This document shows positions 24,902 to 35,784 of a stretch of 64,000 nt of DNA, piece by piece. The stretch's first letter is position 1, and each line of letters begins with the position of its first letter. This DNA comes from Phoma sp. XZ068 (lineage: Eukaryota; Ascomycota; Dothideomycetes; Pleosporales; Didymellaceae). Position numbers and translations under genes: made by a program. Under the pieces are notes generated by a model that worked only from the letters and a program-made list of their open reading frames with translations, was not told the origin of the DNA and ran no database searches. The stretch spans positions 496,001 to 560,000 of the forward strand of contig RBKR01000017.1 in NCBI GenBank assembly GCA_004835665.1, written 5' to 3'.

Positions 24902-25539
24902 GCGTGTGAAGTTGAAATACCTGGGCATACAGTTGGATTGCTAACGACAGCCAGGTCCAAGCGCTGACATGTGTGTTTGATGGGCGTAGGAGTGCTTGTT
25001 GAGGGACCATTACTGGGATATCTCATGCAAAAGGGTACCTCATCTCCGTGGATCGATGGATTAGGAAACGTTTGGTTGGCGGCTACTGACTGGAAATTTG
25101 TGTGCATTATTTACTGATAGAATCACATCTCTTGGAAACTCATCTCTGTATTAATCAACGCCATTGGCGAGTTGTCGTCCGGACAGCATGGCGGCGCTGA
25201 CTCGTGGAAGCTGTGAATTGAAGATTGTGTCCGGAGAGCTAACAAGTCTGCTGTACGCGATCGAACCTATAATCGAGAGGTGATCCGCTGTGGGGTACTG
25301 TAGTCTCATGGCCGTGGTTGTGGCAAGTGTTCTAGTGGTGTCATGCTGCTGCTGGCAAGGTGAATCGACGTGGTAAGGCGTACGGCAGGCTGTGCATATG
25401 TTCATGTCAAAAGGCAGCCCATAGTTTGACATACAGACCAAAATGCATCACAAAGCAGAGGACGATGAATGAAGAATCGAAAGTCTACATATTGATACCC
25501 GCTAACAGAAACCGGTTTATGCTAATCTAACATTCACAA
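24902..25539. other. Convergent spacer before MET10
   Basis: 638 bp between two converging stop codons. No supported gene; a 96-codon minus frame at 25441-25151 lacks any family feature. Confidence 0.5.
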
Positions 25540-28500
25540 CTAGTAAACCTCAAGTACGTAACGACCCTCATCCTTGAGGGTCTCAATTGCTCTCCTGCTG
25601 TCAATCTTCTTTGCATCGGGGTTCTTCTTCTTGTGGTCAACCTCAACAGCCTCCTGGAGCACCTCGGTAACATCCGGCACAGGCCATGTAGGACCGCAAA
25701 GATAGAAGCTACCTTCCTTCTCGAGGTACGCGCGACGGATGTCAGTGAGTGTCTGCCTCATGCGGTCCTGGATGTAGATCTTCTGCGGCTGATCACGCGA
25801 GAAGGCGCGGCCGAGCAGCGTGATGATGCCGGCATCCTGGTAAGCCTCCCACTCCTCACCGTAAAGGTACTCCTCGCGCTGGTGACGCGATCCCATGTAA
25901 AGAAGGACTTCGCCGATCTCCTCGCCGCGCTGCTTCTGGTAGGCACGCTCCTGGACAAAGGCGCGGAAGGGGGCAAGTCCGGTACCAAGACCAGCCATGA
26001 TGATGGGTGCGGTGGTCTTGGGTGGGAGCTTCATCACAGAGGGCTTGACGGAAACAGTGACAGAACTGCCGACACGGAGACCATTGAGGTAGCGTGTGGC
26101 CTGGCCAAAGCGATCACGGCCCTTGGGGTCAACCCAGTTGACGGTGACAATGCACAGAGCGACAGAGTTGGGAGTGACGTGCTGCGAGGAAGCGATGGAG
26201 TACTCACGGCGCTTCATGGGTGCGACAATGCGCACAATGTCGTGGAACGAAGGGTGAGCAGACGAGAACTCAAGCAGCAGGTCGGCGTAGGTGATAGTGT
26301 CAACCTCAGCACGGCGCTTGAACTCAGTAGCACCGTCACCCGTGCAGAGAGTCTGGAGAGCGAGCTTCTCCTGCTCATCACTCGCGAACTCGCCAAGGTC
26401 CTCGTAGAACTTCTTACCAGGGCGTCCGAAAATATCGACATTCTGGAGCAGCGACTGGTAGACGGTGCGGTTAACGAGGACGTTAGGGTCCTCGCGCGAG
26501 GGAACTTCGACAACCTCGTCGGGGTCAAGACCATACCACTTGATGAATTCCTCGACCTCGGCCTTGTCGTTCTCCGCGTGAATGCCAAGAGCCTCGCCGA
26601 TGGCGTAAGTGACCCCAGTATCGCCGAGGTCGAACTCAATGTGGAAGATGTTACGGTCATAGTTCGCGGGTGTGAGGCGGCGCTTCTCCTTGACAGTGAC
26701 AACAGAGGTCTTCACACCCAACTCAGGGCGGAGGACGGTCTGCGTGCCATAGGCCTCCTTGAATGCAAGGCCCTTGGCAGCGATCTGCCAGTTCTTAAGT
26801 AGCGTGGGGGGTTCAGACTCAGTGCGATCGAAGGGCGCGAAGCTATTGACGTTGATGTCCGCGGGTAGGCGAATGGGCTCAACATCCTCCTCAACAGTGC
26901 CCCATGCAGCAGGGACCTCTACCTCACGGAGAGCGGTCTCTAGCTGCTGGACGATCTTCTCACAGAGCTCATTGGTGCCATTGATGGCAGCAAGCTTGAT
27001 AATGTGAGAACTGAGCAGGTCTGGACGAGCGACCTTCAGGAAACCCAGTTGGCAAAGGCAGGTTGTAAGAGCCGAATCTTCCACAACGGCTTCAGACTGA
27101 GTGGGGTCGATGATGAACAGAGAGATGTCCTTGTCGACCAATGTCTTGCGGAAAGCTGGAGAGAGCTTCTTCTCGAGGTCCTCGTCTTTGATACCAGGAA
27201 GCTGGACGATAATGGAACCATCAGCCTTGACGCTGTTCAGGACATCGAATGCGCCGAGAATAGAGATATCGCCAATAGCTGCTACATCAGCTTGCTCGAC
27301 GGCGTAGGGAGCCTCGATGGTGTAGTCGGCGTCGCGGATGTCGACACGGGTAACGCCACCGCAAACAAGGTTGTCGTGGCCCTCGCGAACGAAGACGTTC
27401 TTAGACGAGTCGGAAGAGATCAGCTTGCCAACAACCGCAGGGGCAGTAGCAGCGGCGGACTCATCGAGGTCCCAGAAGGTGTATTGCTTGACGTCGGCGG
27501 TATTGAGAATGTCGACATATGAGCGGGATTCCGCTCCCTCCTTCTTCTCACCGTAGATCTGACGGAAGACATCAAGGATGTTACTGGGAGTCCAGACTTG
27601 TTCGCGAGAGTACTTGATGTCTGAGACCTCAACATTCCTGTCGAAGGCAAATTGAGTGGCAGCCAAAACATCGGAGTAGAGACGCGAGTATTCTGCGGGG
27701 TCGAAGACAGCAGCCTCATCCTTGACCTGACCAAGGACAGCAATGCGCTGGGTGCTCTTGGGTAGCACCTCGAGGAAAGCCTCCTCAACGAAAGGCCTGT
27801 AGACGCGGACGTTGATGACACCGACCTTGTCACCATCCTTGGAAAGGGCATTGGCGACCTGGGCAGATAGGGAAGCCTCGACGGTGCCGAAGACAACGAG
27901 GACGCTCTCGGGCTCCTCGTGGCCGTAGTAGTCGAACAGCCTGTAGTCCTCGCCGAACTCGTCGTTGAAAGCCTGAAGCAGGCGAACAAGGCGACCCGCG
28001 TTGTCCGAGTGCTTCTTGTCAACCTCGGAGACAGCCTTTAAGACGGCTTGGTAGCTGTTGTGCAGCCTGCTCTGGTCCAGAGTATCAACCAGGCGGGCGG
28101 TCTCGCGGCCAACACTGATACCATCGTATGTGTGGATCGTAGGGATGACGCTCGACAGGAGGGTAGCGAAAAGAGCCATGTGCTGGGTCTCGAAGACGGA
28201 CGGGCTGCAGACCAGGCCGAGCCCAAGGTCCTCAGCAAGGGTGAGGGACGAGACATAGTCAGTGACCAGGCCAGCGTCCGAGTTCGCGGAGTAATCGACG
28301 GCAGCGATGTGTGCAGTGACGGGGTTGGCGACCGAGTAGAGGAGCGACAGCTGGTCGAGCGCTGGGCGGAGGTAGTTTAGGGTCGAGGAAGAGGCGACAA
28401 TCGACTGAGGAATGTGGCGCTTGGTAAGATCAAAGTCCTTGGAGAAGAGGTATCCGAGCGCAATTGAGCCAGCACCAGTTCTTGTCTCCAGCGAGGAAAC

Positions 28501-28782
28501 ACCAGTCTGGTATCCGAAAGCATTCTTCTCTCCCTGTTCCTGCCAGCTCTTGATCGCTACATCCAGGTCGAACGACTCAGCCGAGTACGCAAAGATCTTG
28601 TCAGACAACGCGTAGGCGACCTGCTGGACGAGCGTCTGTGCAGTCAGGTAGGTAGGTCCGCTGATCGAGCCAAGAGATAACTGCTCTCCAAAAGGCAGGC
28701 TCGAAGACTGTTTGGTGAAGACCTTGGGCGGCTCCTTCTTCTCAGCCCCCGGGCCGGCGGATTGTGTCTGTTGGAAATGCAT
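25540..28782 (-). CDS. MET10: Sulfite reductase [NADPH] flavoprotein alpha subunit
   Basis: Electron-donating subunit of assimilatory sulfite reductase (sulfite to sulfide, for Cys/Met synthesis), cytosolic. Intronless, 1080 residues from ATG 28782 (MHFQQTQSAGPG). The longer upstream frame to 28926 adds 48 non-conserved residues, so I prefer 28782; yeast Met10 is of similar size. Residues about 45-640 form the pyruvate:ferredoxin oxidoreductase-like N-terminal module typical of fungal Met10. From about 695 comes the CPR-like FAD domain (LTPANYDRNIFHIEFDLGDTG), with the FAD motif RREYSIASS near 855. The NADPH domain (GLGTGLAPFRAFVQER near 930, YLCGPTWPV) ends with RYVLEVY, the usual aromatic C terminus. 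The flavodoxin domain is absent, as expected, because in fungi it sits on the beta subunit. Confidence 0.96.
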   Translation of the reverse strand: MHFQQTQSAGPGAEKKEPPKVFTKQSSSLPFGEQLSLGSISGPTYLTAQTLVQQVAYALSDKIFAYSAESFDLDVAIKSWQEQGEKNAFGYQTGVSSLETRTGAGSIALGYLFSKDFDLTKRHIPQSIVASSSTLNYLRPALDQLSLLYSVANPVTAHIAAVDYSANSDAGLVTDYVSSLTLAEDLGLGLVCSPSVFETQHMALFATLLSSVIPTIHTYDGISVGRETARLVDTLDQSRLHNSYQAVLKAVSEVDKKHSDNAGRLVRLLQAFNDEFGEDYRLFDYYGHEEPESVLVVFGTVEASLSAQVANALSKDGDKVGVINVRVYRPFVEEAFLEVLPKSTQRIAVLGQVKDEAAVFDPAEYSRLYSDVLAATQFAFDRNVEVSDIKYSREQVWTPSNILDVFRQIYGEKKEGAESRSYVDILNTADVKQYTFWDLDESAAATAPAVVGKLISSDSSKNVFVREGHDNLVCGGVTRVDIRDADYTIEAPYAVEQADVAAIGDISILGAFDVLNSVKADGSIIVQLPGIKDEDLEKKLSPAFRKTLVDKDISLFIIDPTQSEAVVEDSALTTCLCQLGFLKVARPDLLSSHIIKLAAINGTNELCEKIVQQLETALREVEVPAAWGTVEEDVEPIRLPADINVNSFAPFDRTESEPPTLLKNWQIAAKGLAFKEAYGTQTVLRPELGVKTSVVTVKEKRRLTPANYDRNIFHIEFDLGDTGVTYAIGEALGIHAENDKAEVEEFIKWYGLDPDEVVEVPSREDPNVLVNRTVYQSLLQNVDIFGRPGKKFYEDLGEFASDEQEKLALQTLCTGDGATEFKRRAEVDTITYADLLLEFSSAHPSFHDIVRIVAPMKRREYSIASSQHVTPNSVALCIVTVNWVDPKGRDRFGQATRYLNGLRVGSSVTVSVKPSVMKLPPKTTAPIIMAGLGTGLAPFRAFVQERAYQKQRGEEIGEVLLYMGSRHQREEYLYGEEWEAYQDAGIITLLGRAFSRDQPQKIYIQDRMRQTLTDIRRAYLEKEGSFYLCGPTWPVPDVTEVLQEAVEVDHKKKNPDAKKIDSRRAIETLKDEGRYVLEVY

Positions 28783-29806
28783 CTTGAAGGTATGTGAATG
28801 CCTCAACGAATTGATCTGTCGAAAGACCTGTGAGACTCCCTCTAATAGTAGGAGAGAAGCTGGCGCAAACTCTCTTCGACGTTTCACCGCGGGGAAATGT
28901 GGGTGAAAGAAGAATGTTCTATCCACGCCTCTATATCGAGAACGCGCCGAGATCCAGCGACATCGGCAGATGTCGAGCCGACGAGGATTATGAATGCGTA
29001 ATTGACTGCTGGCAGCATGATTGGCGGCTTTGTTAGAGTCTCTCGGGCGATAGACCTTTCAAGCGCGGCTTGTCGCGTTGTTGCGACCAGAAATTGTTTT
29101 AGTGCAGATGGCGTGCTCGCACGCCTCTTCGGCGATAGTGGGGCAAACTAGGATCTCGGAGATCTGATAAAGAAGATCATCAAACTGCTCGCCTGTGGCC
29201 GCATCGCAACTTTACGAACGTGCATTTTTCAAAATCTCCTGGAGTAGCCTTGAGTACTTTATTGACTTCCAGAATGTCTTTGGTTGCTACAAGCTAAACT
29301 GTTAAGCTTCATGCAAACGCAACTCTGCGTGTATTTAAGTTAGATATGGGCGATGCCAGTTACTTCTTGGCAAATGAGAATTGCTAAAGCCTTTGCTGCG
29401 ATTGTTGGATGATTTGGATGATCTGATGCACACATGCTGAGTATTCGTCGGGATGGCTTGCGGCTATGTACTCCTTCTCAGCAACCAAGGCCAATGACAT
29501 CGTATAATGCGTTCTCTCGGGGGTATTGCGCAAATACCAAGGCATGGCCTTAGTAAACCACTTCATGTCGATCTTGAGTTGGAGAGTTCGGTAAAGCTTT
29601 TGAACGTTTAATTGAAGCTGCTTGTTTCTCAAGTGCCATCAGGTAAGTTTTCATTTCTGAGACGTGGAAGGCAAGCATGAACTAAAGCCTGCTTTTCACA
29701 AGACTGGGCATGTTTACGTTCTCCATACTTTTAATTCCTCGCTGCGGTACAAAAAGATCGGGATCAGTGAAAAGCACATTTGATTAGTGGTAACGTATCT
29801 TCTCCT
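28783..29806. other. MET10 upstream region
   Basis: About 1 kb, with AT-rich stretches at 29230-29340 and 29690-29760. It holds the MET10 promoter and the 3' flank of the next minus-strand gene. A short minus-strand frame is listed separately. Confidence 0.5.
29384..29566 (-). CDS. Possible small or decayed ORF
   Basis: Minus-strand frame with ATG at 29566 encoding 60 residues (starts MKWFTKAMPWYLRNTPER, ends QIIQIIQQSQQRL). The frame extends upstream to 29632 without another ATG. A second short frame starting MKTYLMALEKQ overlaps it in another phase just upstream. The composition looks protein-like, but I recognise no family; it may be a degraded gene or chance. Confidence 0.22.
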   Translation of the reverse strand: MKWFTKAMPWYLRNTPERTHYTMSLALVAEKEYIAASHPDEYSACVHQIIQIIQQSQQRL

Positions 29807-30428
29807 TTAACCCTCGATACCGAGGTGGTCAACTTTCTTGCTGCCAGACACAGCCTTGGTCTGCGATGCTGCTTGCGTGATCTCGCGGCTCTTGGTCTTC
29901 TTGCCTCCCTCTTCTGCATCGGCGGCTGCATATGCGCTGCCTTGGCCGTGAGCGATACCATTGGCCGCAGCTGTTGGAGTATTAGAAATGTATCCTCAAA
30001 GAATCAAGGGAAGATGAGGGGTGATGTGAGGCAGTTGTGATATCGAAAAGGCTGCTATGGTTGGAGGACGGCTAGTAAAATGGAGGGAGACATTGCGATA
30101 GGACTTTGTGCAGGAACTAGGCAGCATAGGTGGTGCAAGAGCATGGAACAATATAGAAAGCCTGTTATGACCAGGACGATGTCAACTCACCTCTATCGTG
30201 GCGGTCTTCGACGCTCGTGGATGAACCGTCGGCGTTGGTGTGAGTCGTCTTCTTGCTCTTGCTCGACAGGGCGCCAGACAGGGCGCCAAAAATGTTAAGG
30301 TTTAGGCCTCCCGAAGCGCTTGCTTTGGCATGGTGTTCCTGTGTTTCTACGTCTCGTACACCTTGGGAGCCAGAATGTTGCTGCACTTGCTGGGCTTGTG
30401 CTTCCTTCTTTGTGAGTTGGCTAGACAT
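29807..30428 (-). CDS. Small hydrophilic Ala/Ser/Lys-rich protein
   Basis: Exons 30428-30191 and 29970-29807 with a 220-bp GT-AG intron (donor GTGAGT, acceptor CCAACAG) encode 133 residues. The sequence is polar and low in hydrophobics except a short central motif, GLNLNIFGALSGALSSKSKK. The second exon carries AAANGIAHGQGSAYAAADAE and ends KKVDHLGIEG. No enzyme family recognised. The composition resembles small disordered stress-protective proteins of fungi, an inference supported by a perfect CRE 134 bp upstream of the start. An ATG three codons upstream (30437) is also possible. Confidence 0.7.
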
Positions 30429-32156
30429 GATTATCAAAATAGCGGTTGAGTGGGGTTCGTTTTACAACTAGGTATGACTTGGTGGATGTAGTAAAGCACG
30501 ACCTATGGGATATAACTCCACTTGTACCTCAGCAGTCAGCGTGGTGTTGAGGTTTGGTAACTGACGTCATAGGCTGAGGTCGGCTTCAAACAACAGGTTT
30601 TCGGCGATCAAGCGGAAGCTGGACGACCTGGCCTGTGGTTGCTCACCATATCTTCGCGCTTAAAGAAACAATGTGTGGCAAAAGCCTGGATTTTGATTGT
30701 TGCGCCTCTCTCCCCCCGAAACTTGGGGTACGGTGGAGTATATTGTTAGTCAGCACTGGACGCAGGGTCTGGAGCACCCCTGGAGCACCTTTTCTCGACT
30801 CCTTCTCTCAACCAGCACCGAGAATATCTCAACTTCTTCGAGATGCTAGGTTACACAATTAGATGCCCACTTCGGCACGTGCAGGCGACCGGTCAGCGAT
30901 AGGCGCATGTGGCCAGATACTTACTTGCCCGGTTCCATTTTGTGTGTGCTGCTTGAAGGATCAGGCCGCTCGTCTCTTAAATGAGCTGCAGCTTACGGGC
31001 GGCTGCATATGAAGAGTTAGGAAAGGGCAGGTGCGAATGGGAAGCTGTCGACCGTACCTCGGCAATCTGGAAAAACCTCGTTCGTCCCATATCACCGAAC
31101 TGCGAAGGGATAGGAAACATCTATATCAGTGCCGACAAGTTACCCGACAGGATCCATTATACAGGGCCCAGTTGGGATCGAGTAACTGAGAATCGAGGAG
31201 GCGCGTAGAAAAGAAGCGTTGCCGCGCCACGGCATGCTTTCGTTATCGAGATTGTATTCACCCCATTTTGATCTGTTCTCAGGCATAGGCTGCATCTCGT
31301 ATCTGCACATAAGCATAGACAAGCACTTTATAATTTCACCTTTATTCTTGACCGGTCAGGCATCCTACATTTCGCTTCCCACATCGATGCGACAAGGTAT
31401 TGTTCACGTTCCGTATGCTGTCTTATGGACCTCGTTGCATTGCTTTTACAGCAACAGCCCAGGCGCTCCGCAGCTCCTCTGGGGCCGTGCGACCAGACTA
31501 TCATTTCCACTTCAGCCGCCCGACAGATGTAGACTTTCGTCGCTTCAGATCTGTTCCTGAAGCTTTCCTTTTTACGGACACGGACATGCGCCACACGATC
31601 CTTAGCGTTGAATCCCACGGACTTGTCCCCAAAACCGCACAACTCAGCACGATGGATTCCTGTCGCGACCCCAAGCCACGCGCGGTTTTGCCAGCTGTGA
31701 TGCTCCTTATGGCTGATTTGGCGACTCATGTGGGCGTAGCGCGCTCTCATCGCCATGTCCGTCAAAGGTGGCTGGACACTAGACTACGCCTGGCCTGATG
31801 TGGGTAAATATGGGATGTGCAAAGCACACGTTCCTGCAGTAGTGGCTGCGCTCTCGATGCCAAAAGCCTCATGATACAACCCGGCTTGGTATAAGGCGAC
31901 CCTTCAAGATTGGTTCCACATAGACTTGGAGTCAGCCACGGGTCGCCCGACAATACAGTCAGCTAAACGTAGAACAGCCTCGAAGTCATGAGCATCAGGG
32001 GTGGATTGATATACATTGGAGTGGCCGCCCACCAATCTTCCCGTTTGCTAACAACTTCTGCAGTTTGTTCGTGCGTGGTCTTGTAGAACCTCACTCTACA
32101 GCCTCTCGTTTTTCATTGTGCCCTTAATCTAGTCACTCTTTATACTAATAATCAAC
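30429..32156. other. Long divergent intergenic region
   Basis: 1.73 kb between two outward genes. It carries a CRE at 30562 and a TATA-like GATATAACT near 30510 for the minus-strand gene, and a TATACTAATAATC element just before the GH16 start. Open frames at 31328-31798 on both strands show no family features. Confidence 0.5.
30562..30569. promoter_or_regulatory. Palindromic CRE (ATF/CREB-type bZIP site)
   Basis: TGACGTCA, a perfect 8-bp palindrome, 134 bp upstream of the ATG at 30428. In fungi this is the known binding site of Atf1/AtfA-type bZIP stress regulators; function here is inferred. Confidence 0.55.
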
Positions 32157-35100
32157 ATGCCTTCCCTATCACTCCTTCTTGGGGTTGGCGCTGCCACTCT
32201 CTCCTCGGTCGCTTCTGCCACCCAATATGCTGTACAAGATACCTACGCTGGTTCTTCCTTCTTCGATAACTTCAACTTCATCACTGAAGAGAAGACAAAC
32301 GGCTTTGTCAAGTGTGTCTGTAGCTACCAATACAAACTGATGTACTGACTCCTCCTAGGTATGTTGACCGCGCAACTGCTCAATCTAAGGGTTACATTAG
32401 CTATGAAGGCGGTGATGCGGTCTTTGGTGTCGACTACAAGTCCAGGCTGAACAGTGCCGACGGAGGAGATATCGGTCGCGAGAGTGTTCGCCTTGAGGGC
32501 ACGAAGGAGTACAACAAGGGTCTCTTCGTCCTTGATGTCAAGCACATGCCCGGTGGCATCTGTGGTACCTGGCCTGCCTTCTGGGCTCTCGGCCGTGAGC
32601 CTTGGCCTGTCAAGGGAGAGATCGACATCATCGAGGGTGTCAACAAGAACTCGGCTAATAACTTCGTCCTCCACACCAACACCCAGTGCAAGACTGATGG
32701 CAAGGGTCAGACCGGTGTCCAAGCCTTCAAGGATTGCGCTCTTGACGGTCCTGCTGGCTCTACTGGCTGCGGTGTCACGGATGTCAGCTCCAAGTCCTAC
32801 GGCGCTGACTTTAATGCCAACAACGGCGGTTACTATGTCACCGAGTGGCAAGCGGAGGGTATCAAAATCTGGTTCTTCCCCCGTGGCAGCGAGCCCAAGA
32901 GTCTGACTTCAAGCTCGCCCGATACGTCCGAGTTCGGTACCCCCAATGCCAACTTCCAGGGCGACTGCGACATCGAGAAGCGATTCCTCGATCAGCGCTT
33001 CATCTTCACCAACACCTTCTGCGGTGACTGGGCTGGTAACGTCTACGCACAATCTGGCTGCCCTATGTACGATGGTCTGAGCGGTATGGCTTCTTGCAAG
33101 AAGTACGTTGCTGAAAACCCTGCGGTCTTCAAAGATGCGTACTGGCGCGTTAGCTCCTTCAAGACCTACAATAAGCGCACTATTACTAGCTCTTCGTCGG
33201 TCGCTCCCAGCAGCACCCCTCACGCTTCGTCCAGCAGCTCTGTCACTGTCTCAAGCAGCTCTGTCGCTGTCTCAAGCTCCTCTGCCCACGTCTCAAGCTC
33301 CTCTGCAGTAGTCTCCAGCAGCTCTACCGCCGTCTCAAGCAGCTCTGCCGCCGTATCAAGCAGCTCTGTCCCCGCGTCGTCCTCGTCCGCACCACACAGC
33401 AGCTCCGTCCAGTCCAGCTCCATTGTGCAATCTTCGGCTACCCCAACATACGACGTGTCAAGCTCTGTTCATGCGGTCTCGTCCACCCCCGCTGCCTCGT
33501 CTTCGTACCCTTACGACGTCTCGAGCAGCGTCGCGCATGTCTCCTCTTCGTCGTACAGTGTCTCGGCTTCTGAGACCCCCTACGATCACGTAAGCAGCTC
33601 TTCAATCGCCTACGATTCTTCCTCTGTCGTCGCCTCATCGGCATCGGAGACTCCTTACGACCACATCTCTTCTTCGGTTTCCGCCCCATCTACATCTGCA
33701 TCCGAGACGCCGTACTCGCACGATGTCTCTTCTACAATCTCTAGCTCAGCAGCCTCCGAGACTCCCTACTCGCACGATAGCTCTAGCTTGAACCCCTCGG
33801 CTAGCTCTTCCTATCCTGCTTCGTCTGATGTCTCGAGCATTTATCCATCTGAGACCCCTTCCGCCAGCTCGTCCATTCTGTACCCCTCGGAAACGCCCAA
33901 TGACAGTTCCGCTATCTACCCGTCTGGAACTTCAAGCTCAGCTTACGCGGACGTGACGTCCTACCCAGTCGATGGTACATCTTCTGGCAGCACCCTCGTC
34001 TACTCGACCTCCGCTCCTGTTTATTCTGTCTATCCCGAAGGCGAAGGCTACGAGTACAGCGATGTCTCCTCGAAGACTGCCGACGTTTCTTCGAAGGCTT
34101 CTGAGTATCCTGTCGCTTCTTCCAAGTACCCCGAGGCTTCGTCAAAGGTTCCTGAGTACGAGTCCTACCCAACTGCCTCTTCTAAGACTGTTGAGTACGG
34201 CAACCACCCTGAGGCTTCCTCGGGCGCCCCGGTCTACGGCAACGACTACCCAGTTTCAACCCCTAGAGTGACGTCCACAGCCGTTTATGGAGACTACCCC
34301 GAACTTCCAGACTTCACACCGCTCTACAGCACATATGCTGCTGTCTCCAGCAAGCCCTCTTACGGTGATGACAAAAAGTCTTCTGATTCTTACCAGACTA
34401 CCACCGCTTATGAGACTACTTACGTCGACATTTGCCCCACCGGCTACACAACCATCACGACCAAGGTGACCGCCATCCAGACCCCCGCTCCCTACCCAAC
34501 AACGGATGCGTACTACGCACCCCCTGGCTTCGAGGTTACTACCAAGTACTGCGCTCAGGGCTGCGGTGAGGGACCCAAGACTGTCACCGTCACCGTTCCA
34601 TGCTCGAAGTGCCAGGCCTCAGTCCCCACCCCTTACACGCCCGCTCAGCCCAGCAAGCCGGCCACACCAGAGGGCTCCACGCCAGAGGACTCCACGACCA
34701 AGATCACAGCAACCAAGATTGTCACTCTCACCAAGATTCCGGTCCCAGAGAGCCAGTACTACGCCACACACCCCAGCGTCGCTTCACCTTCAGCGACATT
34801 GATCAAGTACCCCGACTCCGACTCGGGCAAGAGCTACGGTAACGGCAAGCCTGTCGCTCCTACCGGGTACGTTGGCGGCGAGAAGCCCTACCCCACTGGC
34901 TCGGCTCCTGCGTCCAAGCCTGTTGCGCCTACAGGATATGTTGGTGGTGAGAAGCCTGTGCAGCCTACTGGTGGCAAGCCCGCCTACCCTACGGTCGTCG
35001 GATACCCTGGATCCAACGTCACCGTGAGCTACGGTACCGCGACAGCCTCGAAGAGCAAGCCTACACAGACTGGATACAAGGCACCAGAGTTCACTGGTGC

Positions 35101-35170
35101 AGCGAGCAGTCTGCGGGTTGGCGGTGTTGTTGCGGGTGCAGTTGCTGTTTTCGCCGCGATGATGTTGTAA
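32157..35170 (+). CDS. Cell-wall GH16 endo-beta-1,3(4)-glucanase with Ser-rich, GPI-type C terminus
   Basis: Secreted glycoside hydrolase family 16 enzyme acting on beta-glucan. Exons 32157-32311 and 32359-35170, with a 47-bp intron, encode 988 residues. Signal peptide at residues 1-21 (MPSLSLLLGVGAATLSSVASA). The catalytic domain spans about 28-345. Motif GEIDIIEG holds the predicted nucleophile Glu139, Asp141 and acid/base Glu144, preceded by GTWPAFWALG. From about residue 345 there is a very long Ser/Thr-rich region with SETPY repeats. A Cys-containing wall module (VDICPTGYTTITTKVTAIQT ... CAQGCGEGPKTVTVTVPC) and two VAPTGYVGGEKP repeats follow. The C-terminal hydrophobic end (VGGVVAGAVAVFAAMML) fits a GPI-anchor signal. 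The catalytic half is ordinary; the 640-residue tail is unusually long. Confidence 0.94.
33560..33905 (+). repeat. In-frame SETPY repeats in GH16 tail
   Basis: Six degenerate in-frame copies of a SETP-centred unit: SETPYDHVSS, SETPYDHISS, SETPYSHDVSS, SETPYSHDSSS, then SETPSAS and SETPNDS. They lie in Ser-rich, probably O-glycosylated sequence. Spacing is irregular, roughly 12-35 codons. Confidence 0.85.
34853..34957 (+). repeat. Two VAPTGYVGGEKP repeats in GH16 tail
   Basis: Two identical 12-residue units, at about 34853-34888 and 34922-34957, encoded with different synonymous codons. The duplication is therefore old or selected at protein level. Confidence 0.85.
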
Positions 35171-35784
35171 TGGAGTGAAGGTGCTGTTGAGCACATGCAG
35201 GAGGATTTTATGTGTCATGTCAATTACATCTTCATTGCATAGAGTGAATTGGTGTATTGTAACTTCTAATCTGGACTTATTCAATTGTTCTTGCATAACT
35301 TACAGTTCGAGTTTGTGTGTGTTTGCTCTCACCCGTGGTTCTCCGTGAATGCAATTGTTGCGCGCCGCTAGTCGGACTGATCTCTCTGTGCCTATGAACG
35401 GTGCGGTGCAGCATCAGAAGGGTGTGTGGACGCGCGATGCGCCGGATCCGTGCAGGTTCCACAGCCAAGTGCGTGGCTGGTTCAGTGACGTGGTACAGTA
35501 TTGCAGTCCTATCTGAACTGTTTCGACACCCTTGTATGCCATTTGCCTTCTCCACATGTATTGTCACGATCATGGATGTTCCTCCACCGGTATGCCATTG
35601 ATTGAGCCATCGTTGTCCCAAACTCGCACAATGATCAACTGTTCCGCCTCACATGCTGTGCGAGAGAACAGATAACGAAGAATGTGATAATGGGTCGGAG
35701 AAAAAGTTGGGCAAGGAAGAAAGGAGTCTTTGGGTAAACCTAGCTTCAGCATCTCACCCTGGGTATCTCATTTAACAAACGAAT
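35171..35784. other. Convergent 3' spacer GH16 / URN1
   Basis: 614 bp between two converging stop codons; nothing recognisable. Confidence 0.5.

Noticed and set aside
25633..26802. 389-codon plus-strand frame
   Set aside because: Lies wholly antisense within MET10, has no family motif and is a codon-composition artefact.
28783..28926. 48-residue N-terminal extension of MET10
   Set aside because: Upstream ATG at 28926 is possible, but the extra residues look like 5'UTR translation; ATG 28782 gives the expected length.
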